Source: Planctomycetaceae bacterium (GTDB taxonomy: Bacteria; Planctomycetota; Planctomycetia; Planctomycetales; Planctomycetaceae). From it: a DNA stretch of 43,481 nucleotides. This document shows, in pieces, positions 1 to 9,113 of this stretch. How positions within the stretch are numbered: the first letter of the stretch is position 1; each line of letters begins with the position of its first letter. The DNA is taken from assembly GCA_020850695.1 (NCBI GenBank), contig JADZEF010000236.1:1-43481 (forward strand), in the 5' to 3' direction. The notes under the pieces are model-generated. The model saw only the letters and a list, made by a program, of their open reading frames with translations. It was not told where the DNA came from and did no database searches. The position numbers and the translations under genes were made by a program.

Positions 1-2
1 GC

Positions 3-1430
3 GGTACGAGCCAGACGGTTTCGAAAACCGTCACCGTGCAGGCGGTCAACACGCCGCCGACGGTCGTCGTGGGACCGGCTGTCAACTCGCTGCGCGGCGG
101 GCCGGCGGTTCTTATGGCGGCGACCGCAACGGTCGCCGATCCGGACTCGACGAATTTCAACGGCGGACGGCTCACGGTGGAACTGGCGGCGAACGCGGAA
201 GGGGCCGACCAGTTGCGGATTACGAACCAGGGGACGTCGAGCGGGAAGATCGGCATCGCGGGGAACGTGGTGACGTTCGGCGGCGTGAACAACGTCATCG
301 GCACCTTCACCGGCGGAGACGGGGCGACGCCGCTGGTCATCACCTTCACGAGCGACTTGGCCAATGCGGCATCGGTGCAGGCGTTGCTGCGTGCGATCAC
401 GTTTGCCAACGCGGCCAGCTCTCCCCTGCCGCGGATGCTCCAGGTGACCCTGGAAGACGGCGACGGAGCGACAAGTGTCGCCTCCGCCAAGTCCGTCAAC
501 ATAATCAACAATACGACGATCGGCGGTTGGGATGGGACGATGGGCTATACCGAGAACGCGCCGCCGGTGCTGATCGATTCGACCGTTACGCTCACGGACC
601 CCGACACGACATCCTTCAACAACTTCGTTCTGACTGCAGCCCTGACCGTCAACGGGACGGTCGACGACCGCCTCGGCATCCGCAATCAAGGGAACGGCAC
701 GGGTCAGATCGGCTTCGATGGCACGACGGTGCGCTACCAGGGAATGACCATCGGCACGGCCACGGGCGGCCTGGGTCTCACCCCGCTCACCATCGTCCTC
801 AATGACAGCGCAACGAAGTCCGCCGTCCAGATGCTGATCCAGAACCTGACGTTCGCGAACGCCTCGGACGCCCCGTCCACACTGCCGAGGACGGTCACAC
901 TGACACTTGCCGATGAGAACGGTTTTGCGAGTGCGGCGGTCTCGAAGACGCAAACCGTGACGGCGGTCAACGACGCCCCGGTCCTCGGCAGCTTCGGCGG
1001 TTCGGTCGATTACACGAGTGGCGGCCAGGGGGTGCTGATCGACGACGACGCCACGGTGACCGACGTCGACCGTCTCGACTTCGCGACGGGAAAGCTGACA
1101 CTGCAGCTGACCAACAACGCCCAGTCGACCGACCGCCTGAGGGTGCGTCACACAGGAATCGGGGCGGGAGAAATCGGAGTCGACGGGTCGACCATCAAAT
1201 ACGGCGGAGTGACGATCGGCACGTTCACGGGCGGCGCGGGCACGACCGCACTGGTCATCACCCTGACCGACCGCGCGGATGCCGACGCCGTTCAGGTCCT
1301 GCTGCGGAGCATGGAGTTCACGAGCACCGCCTTCGCTCCATCCCTGTTGCCACGAACGATCCGCGCCACGTTGACCGATGGCGACGGCGGAACCAGCAAC
1401 ACGCCGACCAAGACGATCAATGTGGTGTGA
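3..1430 (+). CDS. Large repeat-containing surface/adhesin protein, C-terminal part
   Basis: The frame is open from the window edge, so only the C-terminal ~475 residues are present; the GTG at 36 is internal. The protein is built from three tandem ~150-residue units. Each has a 'DPD(S/T)..F' or 'DVDRLDF' segment, a 'Q/T-G-x-G-x-I-G' turn, a 'IGT(F/A)TGG' loop, 'TPLVI' or 'TPLTI' strands, 'VQxLL/I' and 'LPRxxxxTLxDxDG', and units are joined by linkers such as 'VTAVNDAPV'. This beta-rich, Ca-binding-like pattern is typical of the giant Cadherin/Calx-like extracellular proteins of planctomycetes. A role in the cell surface or adhesion is inferred from that architecture. No sorting domain or membrane anchor is seen after the last repeat; the protein ends directly at '..TINVV'. 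Confidence 0.75.
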   Translation, partial: GTSQTVSKTVTVQAVNTPPTVVVGPAVNSLRGGPAVLMAATATVADPDSTNFNGGRLTVELAANAEGADQLRITNQGTSSGKIGIAGNVVTFGGVNNVIGTFTGGDGATPLVITFTSDLANAASVQALLRAITFANAASSPLPRMLQVTLEDGDGATSVASAKSVNIINNTTIGGWDGTMGYTENAPPVLIDSTVTLTDPDTTSFNNFVLTAALTVNGTVDDRLGIRNQGNGTGQIGFDGTTVRYQGMTIGTATGGLGLTPLTIVLNDSATKSAVQMLIQNLTFANASDAPSTLPRTVTLTLADENGFASAAVSKTQTVTAVNDAPVLGSFGGSVDYTSGGQGVLIDDDATVTDVDRLDFATGKLTLQLTNNAQSTDRLRVRHTGIGAGEIGVDGSTIKYGGVTIGTFTGGAGTTALVITLTDRADADAVQVLLRSMEFTSTAFAPSLLPRTIRATLTDGDGGTSNTPTKTINVV

Positions 1431-2401
1431 CGCGCGCCTCAACGGAGTCAATTGTCCGAAAGAACACATTCTTTCAAGGCATGCCAGGAAGAAGTGTGGA
1501 CTTTGCGTGACGCATAGTGACCGACCGGCTCTGCCGCATCCGAAAAGTAAGAATCGCTCAGAAGGACGACGCGGCGAAACCTCGGTTTCGAACCCGCACA
1601 ACAAGATGGCCCGTGCGGTCAAAATATCCAAACGACGGTGAAAGTGCTGGAATCTTGAGAGTTGAAGTCGCTTCGCGTCGACGATCTCGGCCGAACTCGT
1701 ACGAGTGCCAACGTGGATCCGACGAAACGGGGGGCGATTGGAGTCGTGTCGCCACGCTCCGCGCAGGAGGTGCAGGCGAAGCAGAACGAAAATTGAAGTC
1801 GTTACGCCGCTTCGCGGTGGCAATACTTCAGCAGTCCTCCGAGTCGCTCCCGGCACTGAATCGTTCCCGCGACTCGGCCGACCCCCTCACCCGGTGAGAG
1901 GATTCCGTTCTCGAGTCCTTGATGATTGCGCTCGCCATGGTAATGGATCAGGAACTCACGCACAGAGTTCCGCAGCACTGCTGTTTGCCACGACATTGAT
2001 CAATGGATAGATCGACTTCCCCCGCCGGGGATCGGTCAAGGACTCGAAGTGAGCCCGGACATCCGCCTTCCCGCCTGCTCGCAACATCGGCCAACCTCCC
2101 TGAGTCTCTCAGGGCATGACCGATACCACGCAACAAACACAAACCACACCCCGATCGCCAATCTTTGCAGGTTACCCAATATGGCGCAACCGCCGTGAAC
2201 CAGGCCCGGACCTAACTCAAACGTCTCTACCTTCATTTCAGGCGAGACGAGGCACTAGCGCTGTCGTATTAGTCTAGCCGCGCCGGGACTCTCGTTGCTG
2301 ACTTCGAAGAGGCGCTACGCACTCATGGAATCACTGTAACTGCCGGTAGCTATTGGAAATTTGCTCTTCGCGCCGATGGAGAAATCTGGCGAAATCCCCC
2401 T
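1431..2401. other. Intergenic region with one transposase relic
   Basis: No intact gene is seen between the surface protein and the DUF1207 gene. The only recognisable coding trace is the transposase tail on the minus strand at 1802-1996. The remaining ~780 bases have only short open frames with no family resemblance on either strand. Confidence 0.5.
1802..1996 (-). pseudogene. C-terminal remnant of a DDE integrase-core transposase
   Basis: The 64-residue frame contains 'VREFLIHYHGERNHQGLEN' followed by a 'RERLGGLLKYCHREAA' end. This is the C-terminal signature of rve-type (integrase core) transposases that are common in planctomycete genomes. The catalytic DDE core that should lie upstream (above position 1996 on this strand) is missing, and no continuation was found in other frames. 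It is therefore a truncated relic and not a functional gene. The family call rests on motif recognition only. Confidence 0.6.
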
Positions 2402-3343
2402 ATGCCGATATTGCCATCCGATTTCAGCACGTTGGGGCGCGCTCTGGGGATCGTGCTGCTGACGATGCTCCTTGCGTCTCCCCTGACGGCGCAACAGGAG
2501 CAGATTACGCTTGATCCCGACGCCGCCGGCGTGATCACTCACTTGCATTTCCAGCCCTTCGCGCCGACGCCGCAACCGCGGGTTCAAGACTGGCAGTTGC
2601 TTCCCGAAGGGCTGTTGTACCGGTCGTATCTCGCGGGTCCGAAAGAGAGCCGACTGGGAACTTCCTGGCTGCATGATCCGCAGCGCGGTTGGGTGTGGGA
2701 TTCGACGCTCGGTGGACGCGTCGGATTGGCGCGGTTGGAGGCGGCCGACACCGTCGTTCCGAGCGGGTTGCAGATCGATCTTGAAGGGGCCGCGTTTCCC
2801 CGCCTTGATGTCGAAGAGGCGTCGGACCTGGAATCGGCCGACTTTCGAGTGGGTGTGCCGCTGACCTGGCGGCGCGGGCCGATGCAGGCGAAACTCGCGC
2901 TCTACCACCTCAGCTCGCATGTGGGCGACGAGTTTCTGAGGCGGAATCAGATCCTGACCCGGACGAATTTCAGCCGGAACGCCGTCGTTGTCGGACAAGG
3001 ACTGTTCCTGACTCCCGAATGGCGGATCTATGCGGAAGCCGACTATGCGTTCGACTCCGACGGCGGTTGCGAACCGTGGTGGTTCCAGTTCGGCACCGAG
3101 TTCGCGCCATCCGCGGCGACCGGACCGCGCGGCGCCCCGTTCCTCGCCGCCAACGCGCTGTTGAGGCAGGAGGCTGATTTCGGCGGCACCTGGTCATTCA
3201 TGGCGGGATGGTCCTGGCGCGGAAACAACGACGGACCCTTGTTACGTGTCGGCGCACAGGCCGCGTTCGGCAAGACGTCTCAATTGGAGTTCTCCGATCG
3301 GAGCGAAAGTCTCCTCGGCTTCGGACTCTGGTACGACCACTGA
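2402..3343 (+). CDS. DUF1207 family protein, probable outer-membrane/secreted
   Basis: 313 residues. An N-terminal leader with a hydrophobic run 'LGIVLLTMLLASPLTAQ' points to Sec export and cleavage near residue 30. The body has the DUF1207 hallmarks: 'LYRSYLAGPKESRLG', 'DSTLGGRVGLAR', 'LDLE/QIDLEGAAFPRLD', 'YHLSSHVGDEF', 'GCEPWWFQFG', 'RGAPF' and the closing aromatic 'LGFGLWYDH'. Alternating hydrophobic/polar strands and the terminal aromatic residue suggest a beta-barrel outer-membrane protein, but the family has no established function. No clear Shine-Dalgarno precedes the ATG; a start at Met 22 would lose most of the leader. The gene stands alone, 90 bp ahead of the protease on the same strand. 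Confidence 0.85.
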   Translation: MPILPSDFSTLGRALGIVLLTMLLASPLTAQQEQITLDPDAAGVITHLHFQPFAPTPQPRVQDWQLLPEGLLYRSYLAGPKESRLGTSWLHDPQRGWVWDSTLGGRVGLARLEAADTVVPSGLQIDLEGAAFPRLDVEEASDLESADFRVGVPLTWRRGPMQAKLALYHLSSHVGDEFLRRNQILTRTNFSRNAVVVGQGLFLTPEWRIYAEADYAFDSDGGCEPWWFQFGTEFAPSAATGPRGAPFLAANALLRQEADFGGTWSFMAGWSWRGNNDGPLLRVGAQAAFGKTSQLEFSDRSESLLGFGLWYDH

Positions 3344-3432
3344 CGACGCCAGCTGTTTCTGTCACCAGCGGAACTGCCCACCAGGTTTCACAGTCGAATC
3401 TGGCACGCGGACCAGTCAACAAGAAAGGCAGG

Positions 3433-4113
3433 ATGCCAATGATCTATCAAAGGATGACGCGGGCGATCGTGTTCGGCTTGGTCGCGTTTCCGGTCGCCGC
3501 GGCGACTGCGGGCGATCTCGGGTTCGTTCGAGTGGAAGCGAAGATCGAGCAGGGGCGGGCGATCGTCGCCTTCAATGGCGCGCAGATCGGTCGCGGGCTG
3601 ATTCTCACCTGCGCGCACTGCTTCCAGTCGGCCGGAGGACGCGGCGCGCCGGTCACGGTGCAGGTTCTGGCGGAAGGCACCTGGAAGCCTCATCGCACGG
3701 TGACGGGAAAAGTCTGGTGCTACGATCCCAAAGCCGACTGCGGCCTGATTCGGCTGGACGACCCGGACGCGATCGGAACCGCCTACGTACTCGCCCCCCG
3801 CGGAACGAAGGTGGAGACGGGGCAGATCGTCTACGCGCTCCGCTGGCGCCACGCCTCGCAGGACATGTCGGCCCTCCGCGGCCAGATCACGCGCGTCAAT
3901 CCGTTCCTCGGACCGCCCACCATCGAGACGACCACCACGCCGCAACCGGGCGAGTCGGGCGGCCCGCTGATCCTGGCCGAGAGGCGGCAGATCGTCGGTG
4001 TGACCAGTGCGCTGCACTTAGAACTGCAGCGCGGGATCTACTGCGGTCTCGAACCGATCTACGACCTGCTCGACGAGTGCGGCCAGACGGCCCTCGTCGA
4101 AGCGATGAGATAG
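3433..4113 (+). CDS. Secreted trypsin-like serine protease
   Basis: 226 residues. A signal peptide (about 1-26, ending '..VAAATAG') is followed by a chymotrypsin-fold protease domain. The catalytic triad is visible as H62 ('LTCAHC'), D102 ('ADCGLIRL') and S175 ('GESGGPL'). Cys60 and Cys63 flank the histidine. The domain is close to minimal size and has no PDZ or other accessory domain, so it should act on exported substrates in the periplasm or outside the cell. The start is either the ATG at 3433 or the one at 3439; 'AAAGGCAGG' at 3424-3432 is better spaced for 3439. Upstream in-frame codons lack export features and were left out. It could be transcribed with the DUF1207 gene. Confidence 0.8.
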   Translation: MPMIYQRMTRAIVFGLVAFPVAAATAGDLGFVRVEAKIEQGRAIVAFNGAQIGRGLILTCAHCFQSAGGRGAPVTVQVLAEGTWKPHRTVTGKVWCYDPKADCGLIRLDDPDAIGTAYVLAPRGTKVETGQIVYALRWRHASQDMSALRGQITRVNPFLGPPTIETTTTPQPGESGGPLILAERRQIVGVTSALHLELQRGIYCGLEPIYDLLDECGQTALVEAMR

Positions 4114-4190
4114 CCCGCACGCCGTTGAGTCGTGTGCCATAACGCCCGTCGAGAGCGCCCAGCCGCGCTTACCGCCCGATCAATCGCGTC

Positions 4191-4510
4191 GTGCACGCCC
4201 ATCTCAAGAGCCTCCTGCGTGAGAGTCAGAACCCCGAAGACGCGGTGTTTGTTGGGGGAAGCTCTTGTCCGAATACGGTCTTCCGTGAGCTCTGCGGTCT
4301 CGCCGGAATCATGCCGAAGACCAATTTCGAGACTGGGGAGAAAGAACCGTGGGTGCTCAAGGACCTGCAAAACATGCGCGATCTACTACGACGAGCACGT
4401 CCCGGAGTCATCGATTGAGTTTCTCGGCCATTCTGTCGCCGGAGTGACCTACCGCCACTCCGCGCATCGAGCGCCGCTGCCATTCAAGGCGATCCTGGCT
4501 CTGCCGCAAC
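4191..4510 (+). pseudogene. Tyrosine recombinase (phage-type integrase) C-terminal fragment, frameshifted
   Basis: One frame reads 'HLKSLLRESQNPEDAVF..' through 'EKEPWVLKDLQNMRDL'. After a frameshift near 4365-4380 the next frame continues 'KTCAIYYDEHVPESSIE', 'FLGHSVAGVTYRHSAHR' and 'APLPFKAILALPQP'. Together they resemble the catalytic end of planctomycete integrases: the 'LGHS' box and a 'TYRHYAHR' box, where the serine in 'YRHSAHR' replaces the usual tyrosine. The N-terminal half is absent. The gene is dead by both truncation and frameshift. Confidence 0.6.
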
Positions 4511-5289
4511 CATCAGCATTCTCGGCCCCTATTCGAGGCTTCGACGGAGCGTGTCCATGCCGTCGTCGGCCGTTCGCCGATGCCTCGTGACGCCAGTGGA
4601 TTTCGTCGGCACTCGCAGACGCTTTGGCCGCCATCAGGAACTGTGCGCTGGTCGCCGCAAGGGCGTCTTCGCCAAGATGAAACCGGGACTCGACTCGAGT
4701 CCAAGTTGAAAGGGTTTCTCGGTCGCATTCACCCGCGCGACGACGTACGTGGTCGCCGGTGCGGGAATCCTGATGATCTACTGAGTCCGAACGAGGACAA
4801 GCCGATGCACCGTTGAATATTCTGCTCAAGCAGAAATTCTCGTGGCGAACTCTTGTCCGCTTCCGACATCGAACCTTGGGCGATGTGACCTAGGCGCGGA
4901 CACCGCCCGCTGGACGTGCTGCTGAACTTCGAAATCAGTGGGCTCTCTGGCCCGCGGCTGGACTTCATCTGCTCGTCCTGCATGAGCTTTCCGTCCGAGA
5001 TGTCGTCCGATCGGTCAGTCGACTGGCCCCTCAAGTCGCGGAGGCGGTGCAAAGGTTTCCCTCGACAGATTGAGCAAAAAAAAAGACGCGGACCGAACGA
5101 AATCCGACCACTCAACCGGGCACTCAATGGATTGCGTCGGATTCGGCGATGCGTTATCAGCAGTGAGAGCTTGCGCCGGACGCAATATTGACCGTGCTAT
5201 GTCACGCAAACGAAAGCTTGTTCGACAGCAGGTGTTGACTTTCCGCGATTTCGGGTGCCGGTGGCACATGGCAGTCTCTTGGGGAAAAA
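4511..5289. other. Intergenic region, no gene recognised
   Basis: Nothing with family resemblance is seen. Two inverted repeats are present: TTCTGCTCAAGCAGAA at 4820-4835, and ATTGCGTC/GACGCAAT arms at 5131-5138 and 5179-5186. The second lies about 100 bp ahead of the phosphatase gene and might be an operator, but there is no direct evidence. A TTGACT hexamer at 5235 could be a -35 element for that gene. Confidence 0.35.
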
Positions 5290-6747
5290 ATGCGGAAAGT
5301 CGTTTCTCAAATTCTCCCTCGGACTGTTCGTGGGCGAGTCGCGGCGGTGTTGAATGGCACCCTGTTTCTCCTGTTCGTTCTCTTTCTCGTTTATGACTAC
5401 AGGAACGATTCCGCCGACCGTCTGGAACTCAAACGCACCGCGCTCAAAGAACAGTCTCGAATCTTGTTGCCCGGGATCCAGAACAGGCAGAATCCAGCAG
5501 AGATTCGCATCTACCTTGCGGATACGCGTCAGCAGATGGACGAGACGCACTCGGATGCGCACGTGGTCGCGGCCGAAGTCGATGGTCGATTCTACCAGAG
5601 TGGGATTGCCGGCGAGGATCAAGAATTGGTTGCTGGGCGGCTGCGGGAAGCTGCCGGAACCGGATCCCACTTTGCGGAGATCGGGGGCAGGGTATTCATC
5701 GTGGGCCAACACGAGGAAGACGCGATGGCCGTTTACCTCGCCGAGGACTTCCGAGACGTTCGTGCCGCCATCCGTGCCGACCTGGAACGGCATGTGGTTG
5801 GCGTCGCGATCGCGCTCCTCTGCGGTATCGTCATCATTAACGGCACTCTGTGGCTGGCGTTCCATCGCCCGCTTTCGCTGTTGACCGGCGCCGTGGCGGA
5901 AATCGGTTCCGGGAAACTTGGAGTGCAGATTGAGCAGATTGGCACAATCGAGTTCGACGTCCTGGCCAGTGCGATCAACGACATGAGCCTGACATTGGCC
6001 AACGTCGAGAACGCCCGGTCCGCCCAGATGCGCAGGGCGCGCTCCATTCAAGACTCCCTGCTGCCGACCCGGATGCGGCTCGACGGCATCACGATCGCCC
6101 ACCACTTTCAATCGACAGAAACGGTGGGAGGCGACTACTACGATCTGCTGGTGTTGCCGAACGGCAGCGGTCTGTTCTGCATTGCAGACGTCAGCGGACA
6201 TGGCGTGTCGGCTGCGCTGGTGGCGGCGATGGTGAAGGTCTGCCTGCTTAACGCCGTGGAGCGCTTGTCGGACCCGGGAGAAATCCTCGGCTTCGTGAAT
6301 CGCCGGCTGACCGGCATGGATCTCCCGGAGATGTTCGTCAGCATGGTCCTGGCAAGACTCGATCAGGATCCGCCCGGACTGGAATTCGCGGGCGCCGGAC
6401 ATCCCCCCGCCCTATTGGTCGACGGAACCCAGCGCGTTCGGGAACTGAAATCCGAGGGCCCGGTGCTGGGAATCTTGAGCGATTTCGTCTGGACCACGCA
6501 GCGCGAATCGATCGCGCCGGGCGACCGATTGCTACTGTACACCGACGGGGTGACGGAGGCGTCCGGCCCCAGGGACGATCTGTTCGGACTGGCACGCCTG
6601 AGGGAAGTCCTCCTGGCTACTCGAAACGATACGCCGACCGAGGCTGTTCAGAGGATCGTTGAGCGTACGGCCGAGTTCTGTGAGGCACAAACTTTTCAGG
6701 ACGACTTCACACTTGTCCTCGCCGAGTTCAGGAATGCGCCTGAATAG
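5290..6747 (+). CDS. Membrane-anchored PP2C/SpoIIE-type serine phosphatase (RsbU-like)
   Basis: 485 residues. Order: transmembrane helix 1 (about 18-36), extracytoplasmic sensor region (37-167), transmembrane helix 2 (about 168-190), HAMP linker (about 191-245), and a SpoIIE phosphatase domain (about 250-482). Phosphatase metal ligands are visible in 'GGDYYD' (280-285), 'ADVSGHG' (299-305), 'YTDGVTEA' (417-424) and 'QDDFTLV' (470-476). Such proteins sense an outside signal and dephosphorylate an anti-anti-sigma (STAS) protein in partner-switching pathways. No kinase or STAS gene lies nearby, so the partner is unknown. A 'GGGGA' run sits just before the ATG. The gene is isolated on both sides by long non-coding stretches. 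Confidence 0.9.
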   Translation: MRKVVSQILPRTVRGRVAAVLNGTLFLLFVLFLVYDYRNDSADRLELKRTALKEQSRILLPGIQNRQNPAEIRIYLADTRQQMDETHSDAHVVAAEVDGRFYQSGIAGEDQELVAGRLREAAGTGSHFAEIGGRVFIVGQHEEDAMAVYLAEDFRDVRAAIRADLERHVVGVAIALLCGIVIINGTLWLAFHRPLSLLTGAVAEIGSGKLGVQIEQIGTIEFDVLASAINDMSLTLANVENARSAQMRRARSIQDSLLPTRMRLDGITIAHHFQSTETVGGDYYDLLVLPNGSGLFCIADVSGHGVSAALVAAMVKVCLLNAVERLSDPGEILGFVNRRLTGMDLPEMFVSMVLARLDQDPPGLEFAGAGHPPALLVDGTQRVRELKSEGPVLGILSDFVWTTQRESIAPGDRLLLYTDGVTEASGPRDDLFGLARLREVLLATRNDTPTEAVQRIVERTAEFCEAQTFQDDFTLVLAEFRNAPE

Positions 6748-7674
6748 ATGCTTCGGCGCGGCCGGACTTGGGCGGAAGTGCAGGCGATGAGTTCAATGAA
6801 GGGCCACCATACAAGGCGCTCCGGCAGACGGCGGCCGCGCGTCTGTTTCTCGGGGTTTCCAGGCACTACGCGCGACCGCTGCTGTTGAGCTGGCTCGTTC
6901 AACATCGCGCTTTGGTCACATCGACTGCATTGACTGAGCCCCCGTCGTGCATGCGTCGGTGTTCACGTCCGACGAGGCAGCGAACCTCATCGACATCGGG
7001 CGATTTCACCGAAGCGTGCAGACTCTGTCCGAGTAAGCCTCGGGATTTCGGAATGAGGCGTCAAAAACACGCAGTGAGTCCGTTGACGACTTCTTCAACT
7101 TTCACGGATCTCAGAAAGCAGACGGCCGAGGGAGTAGTCAGGGGAGCTTTGATGGAACAGGATTCAGGAAGTCCACCACGGGCAACCGTGGGGGTCGGCG
7201 TCTGGAGTTTGCCGCAACGCGCTGCTGCTCACGTCCCACAGAAGCGCCGAGGGTGAGCTGAGGGTGGTGGCGCGGTTCGGGGGCCAATGGAGTCCGTCGG
7301 GTGGTCAAGGTGTGCTTTGTCGGCGTAGGACGCCGTCTTGACCCAGAAGCCAACACAACGGCCGGAATACAGTCACCGCGGTCGAGACCAGCGGGGCGAA
7401 GACACACGCCGGATTGAGTCGTTGGTCCCTCAATTCATCCCTGTGAGTGATTCGAGGTCGTGGCCGCCTACGGCTCGGCGCGGCCCATCGAACGTGAGAC
7501 GACGGTGAGATGCTGCCGTGGTCCAGCGAGAGGGGACGGTGACGACGGAACTGACGCCGCGAATGGGCCGGACGGTTCACCGTTGTTGCCTGAGGCCGCA
7601 GATGCGTTTCGTTGTTTCCGTGCCCCGGCGACGATGACGATGGATCGGGACGGCGGGACGGTATTTGTGTTCAA
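6748..7674. other. Convergent intergenic region
   Basis: This lies between the phosphatase (+) and the leucine-rich-repeat gene (-). It contains one copy of the dispersed intergenic repeat (6912-7050) and a short GC-rich inverted repeat with arms CAGACG/CGTCTG at 6825-6830 and 6840-6845. The rest shows no gene that I can support. Confidence 0.4.
6912..7050 (+). repeat. Dispersed intergenic repeat, copy A
   Basis: The copy begins 'GGTCACATCGACTGCAT', continues with 'GAGCCCCCGTCGTGCATGCG' and 'TCGGTGTTCACG', and ends with 'CGGGCGATTTCACCGAAGCG' 'TGCAGAC'. The same ordered blocks recur at 15901-16055 and 22341-22500, and the first half recurs at 28746-28815. It carries no transposase gene. Confidence 0.7.
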
Positions 7675-9078
7675 CTATTTGACGGTGACAGTCCGCAGGG
7701 TTTGTTTCAGGCTGCGAACTTCCGCGTCGCTCAGACCTTTCCCGTCATCGGTCTTCCGGAAGCCATTCAGATTCAGTGACCGCAAGCTGTTCGCCGACGT
7801 GAGATTTACGAGGTCTTGAGCGGCGAGTCCCATATCGTCGTTCAACCAGAGGGTCTGCAGAGCGGGAAGTGAACTCAATGATTCGAGCCCCTCGACTCCG
7901 ATCGGGATCCGGCTCATCCCCAGCATCTGGAGCCGCGGCAAGGCAGCCAGAGCGGCCAATCCTTTGCCCGTCACCTCGGGGCATCGGATCAGGTGAAGTC
8001 GCTGGAGACCCTTCAGGGCCACCAGACGCTCGAGGCCGGTATCCGTGACACGGCTGTCACTGAGGTAGAGCGATTCCAGCCCGGTCATCCCCGCCAGATT
8101 CTTCAGATGGGCGTCGGTCAGCTTCTCGATCAACAGCGTCTTGAGATTCGTGAGCGAGGCAAGTTCCCTGATACCTGCGTCCGATAGTTCGGTTCGCAAG
8201 CTGAGCATCGACAGCGACCTCAGTGCGGCCGCTCTGCCGAGACCAGTGCCCGTGATGTTCGTGCCATTCAGGTCGACGGTCTGCAGTTCGGGCAGGCTCG
8301 CGATCTCGGCCAGCCCGTCGTTGTCGATGTGGGCGCCGTTGAGGTTGAGGGTCTTCAACGCTCGAAACTTGCCCAGCCCGACACCGCTGATCCGGGTGTC
8401 ACCGGCGTCGAGTTTTTCCAGTTTCGTCAGCGGCGCCAGTTCTGCAATTCCCGCGTCAGTGATTTCGCTCTGTCCGATGTGCAGCTCCTCGAGTTTGGAC
8501 AGGACAGCGACATGCTTCATGCCGTCATCGCCGATTCTCGTGCCGGAGAACCGCAAGATCCGCAGGTTCTGAAGAGGGGTCAGTTCCTTCAGGCCGTCGT
8601 TCGTGACGTCGCCATTGCGAATCGACAGACAATGCAGGTGTTCGAGGCCGGCGAGATCCTTCAAAAACGAGTCTTTCAACAGCGAATTCGGTGCGATCCC
8701 GGCATTCAAAGCGATCCCGAACGGCGTCTGAGGCGCCGGCAATCGGACAATCCGCCCGTCCTTCCACCTTGCCTCGTCGCCCCGCGTTGAGAGGGCGATT
8801 CGGAACAGGGGAGGCGAGGCTCGGCGCTTCTCGCCATCGATCATCACGATTCCGCTGTGGAGCGTCGCCCCGGCCTTCTTCCAGGCGTCGACCATCTCGG
8901 CCGGGAGCACCGGAACCGAATCGACATTTGCGGCAGGCAGTTGAGCGACGACCACGCAGGCGAGCGCCAGCGGGGGGACGAACGCTGTGCCCCGGCGAAG
9001 GGTGCCGGTCAAGCGAGTGGCAAGACCCCGCATCACTGTCTCACGCTTTCGACCAACATCGGATTTCCTTTCGCTCAT
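7675..9078 (-). CDS. Secreted leucine-rich-repeat protein
   Basis: 467 residues. A basic N-terminus is followed by a hydrophobic run ('AFVPPLALACVVVAQL', about 32-48), consistent with an uncleaved or long signal sequence. After a ~90-residue region of unknown function, at least ten leucine-rich repeats of ~24 residues follow, of the type 'LxxLxxLxxLxLxxTxITDxGL', as in bacterial GALA/ internalin-like repeats common in planctomycetes. LRRs form a curved binding surface, so a protein-protein or ligand-binding role is inferred. An 'AAGGGGGG' ribosome site lies 5 nt before the ATG and supports this start. It begins 35 bp after the P450 gene on the same strand and may be the last gene of that operon. 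Confidence 0.85.
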   Translation of the reverse strand: MSERKSDVGRKRETVMRGLATRLTGTLRRGTAFVPPLALACVVVAQLPAANVDSVPVLPAEMVDAWKKAGATLHSGIVMIDGEKRRASPPLFRIALSTRGDEARWKDGRIVRLPAPQTPFGIALNAGIAPNSLLKDSFLKDLAGLEHLHCLSIRNGDVTNDGLKELTPLQNLRILRFSGTRIGDDGMKHVAVLSKLEELHIGQSEITDAGIAELAPLTKLEKLDAGDTRISGVGLGKFRALKTLNLNGAHIDNDGLAEIASLPELQTVDLNGTNITGTGLGRAAALRSLSMLSLRTELSDAGIRELASLTNLKTLLIEKLTDAHLKNLAGMTGLESLYLSDSRVTDTGLERLVALKGLQRLHLIRCPEVTGKGLAALAALPRLQMLGMSRIPIGVEGLESLSSLPALQTLWLNDDMGLAAQDLVNLTSANSLRSLNLNGFRKTDDGKGLSDAEVRSLKQTLRTVTVK

Positions 9079-9113
9079 GCTTGCCCCCCTTCGCAGCAGA
9101 ACTCGATGCGCGT

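Noticed and set aside
36..38. GTG at position 36 as the true start of the first gene
   Set aside because: The frame is open to the window edge and the residues before it match the inter-repeat linker ('SKTVTV' compared with 'SKTQTV' later), so the gene starts upstream of the window.
5197..6402. 401-codon open frame antisense to the SpoIIE phosphatase
   Set aside because: It is the complement of a well-supported gene, with His/Arg/Gln-rich composition and no recognisable domain.
6825..6845. Rho-independent terminator after the SpoIIE gene
   Set aside because: The inverted repeat has short arms and no T-run follows; it was left only as an unexplained GC-rich inverted repeat.
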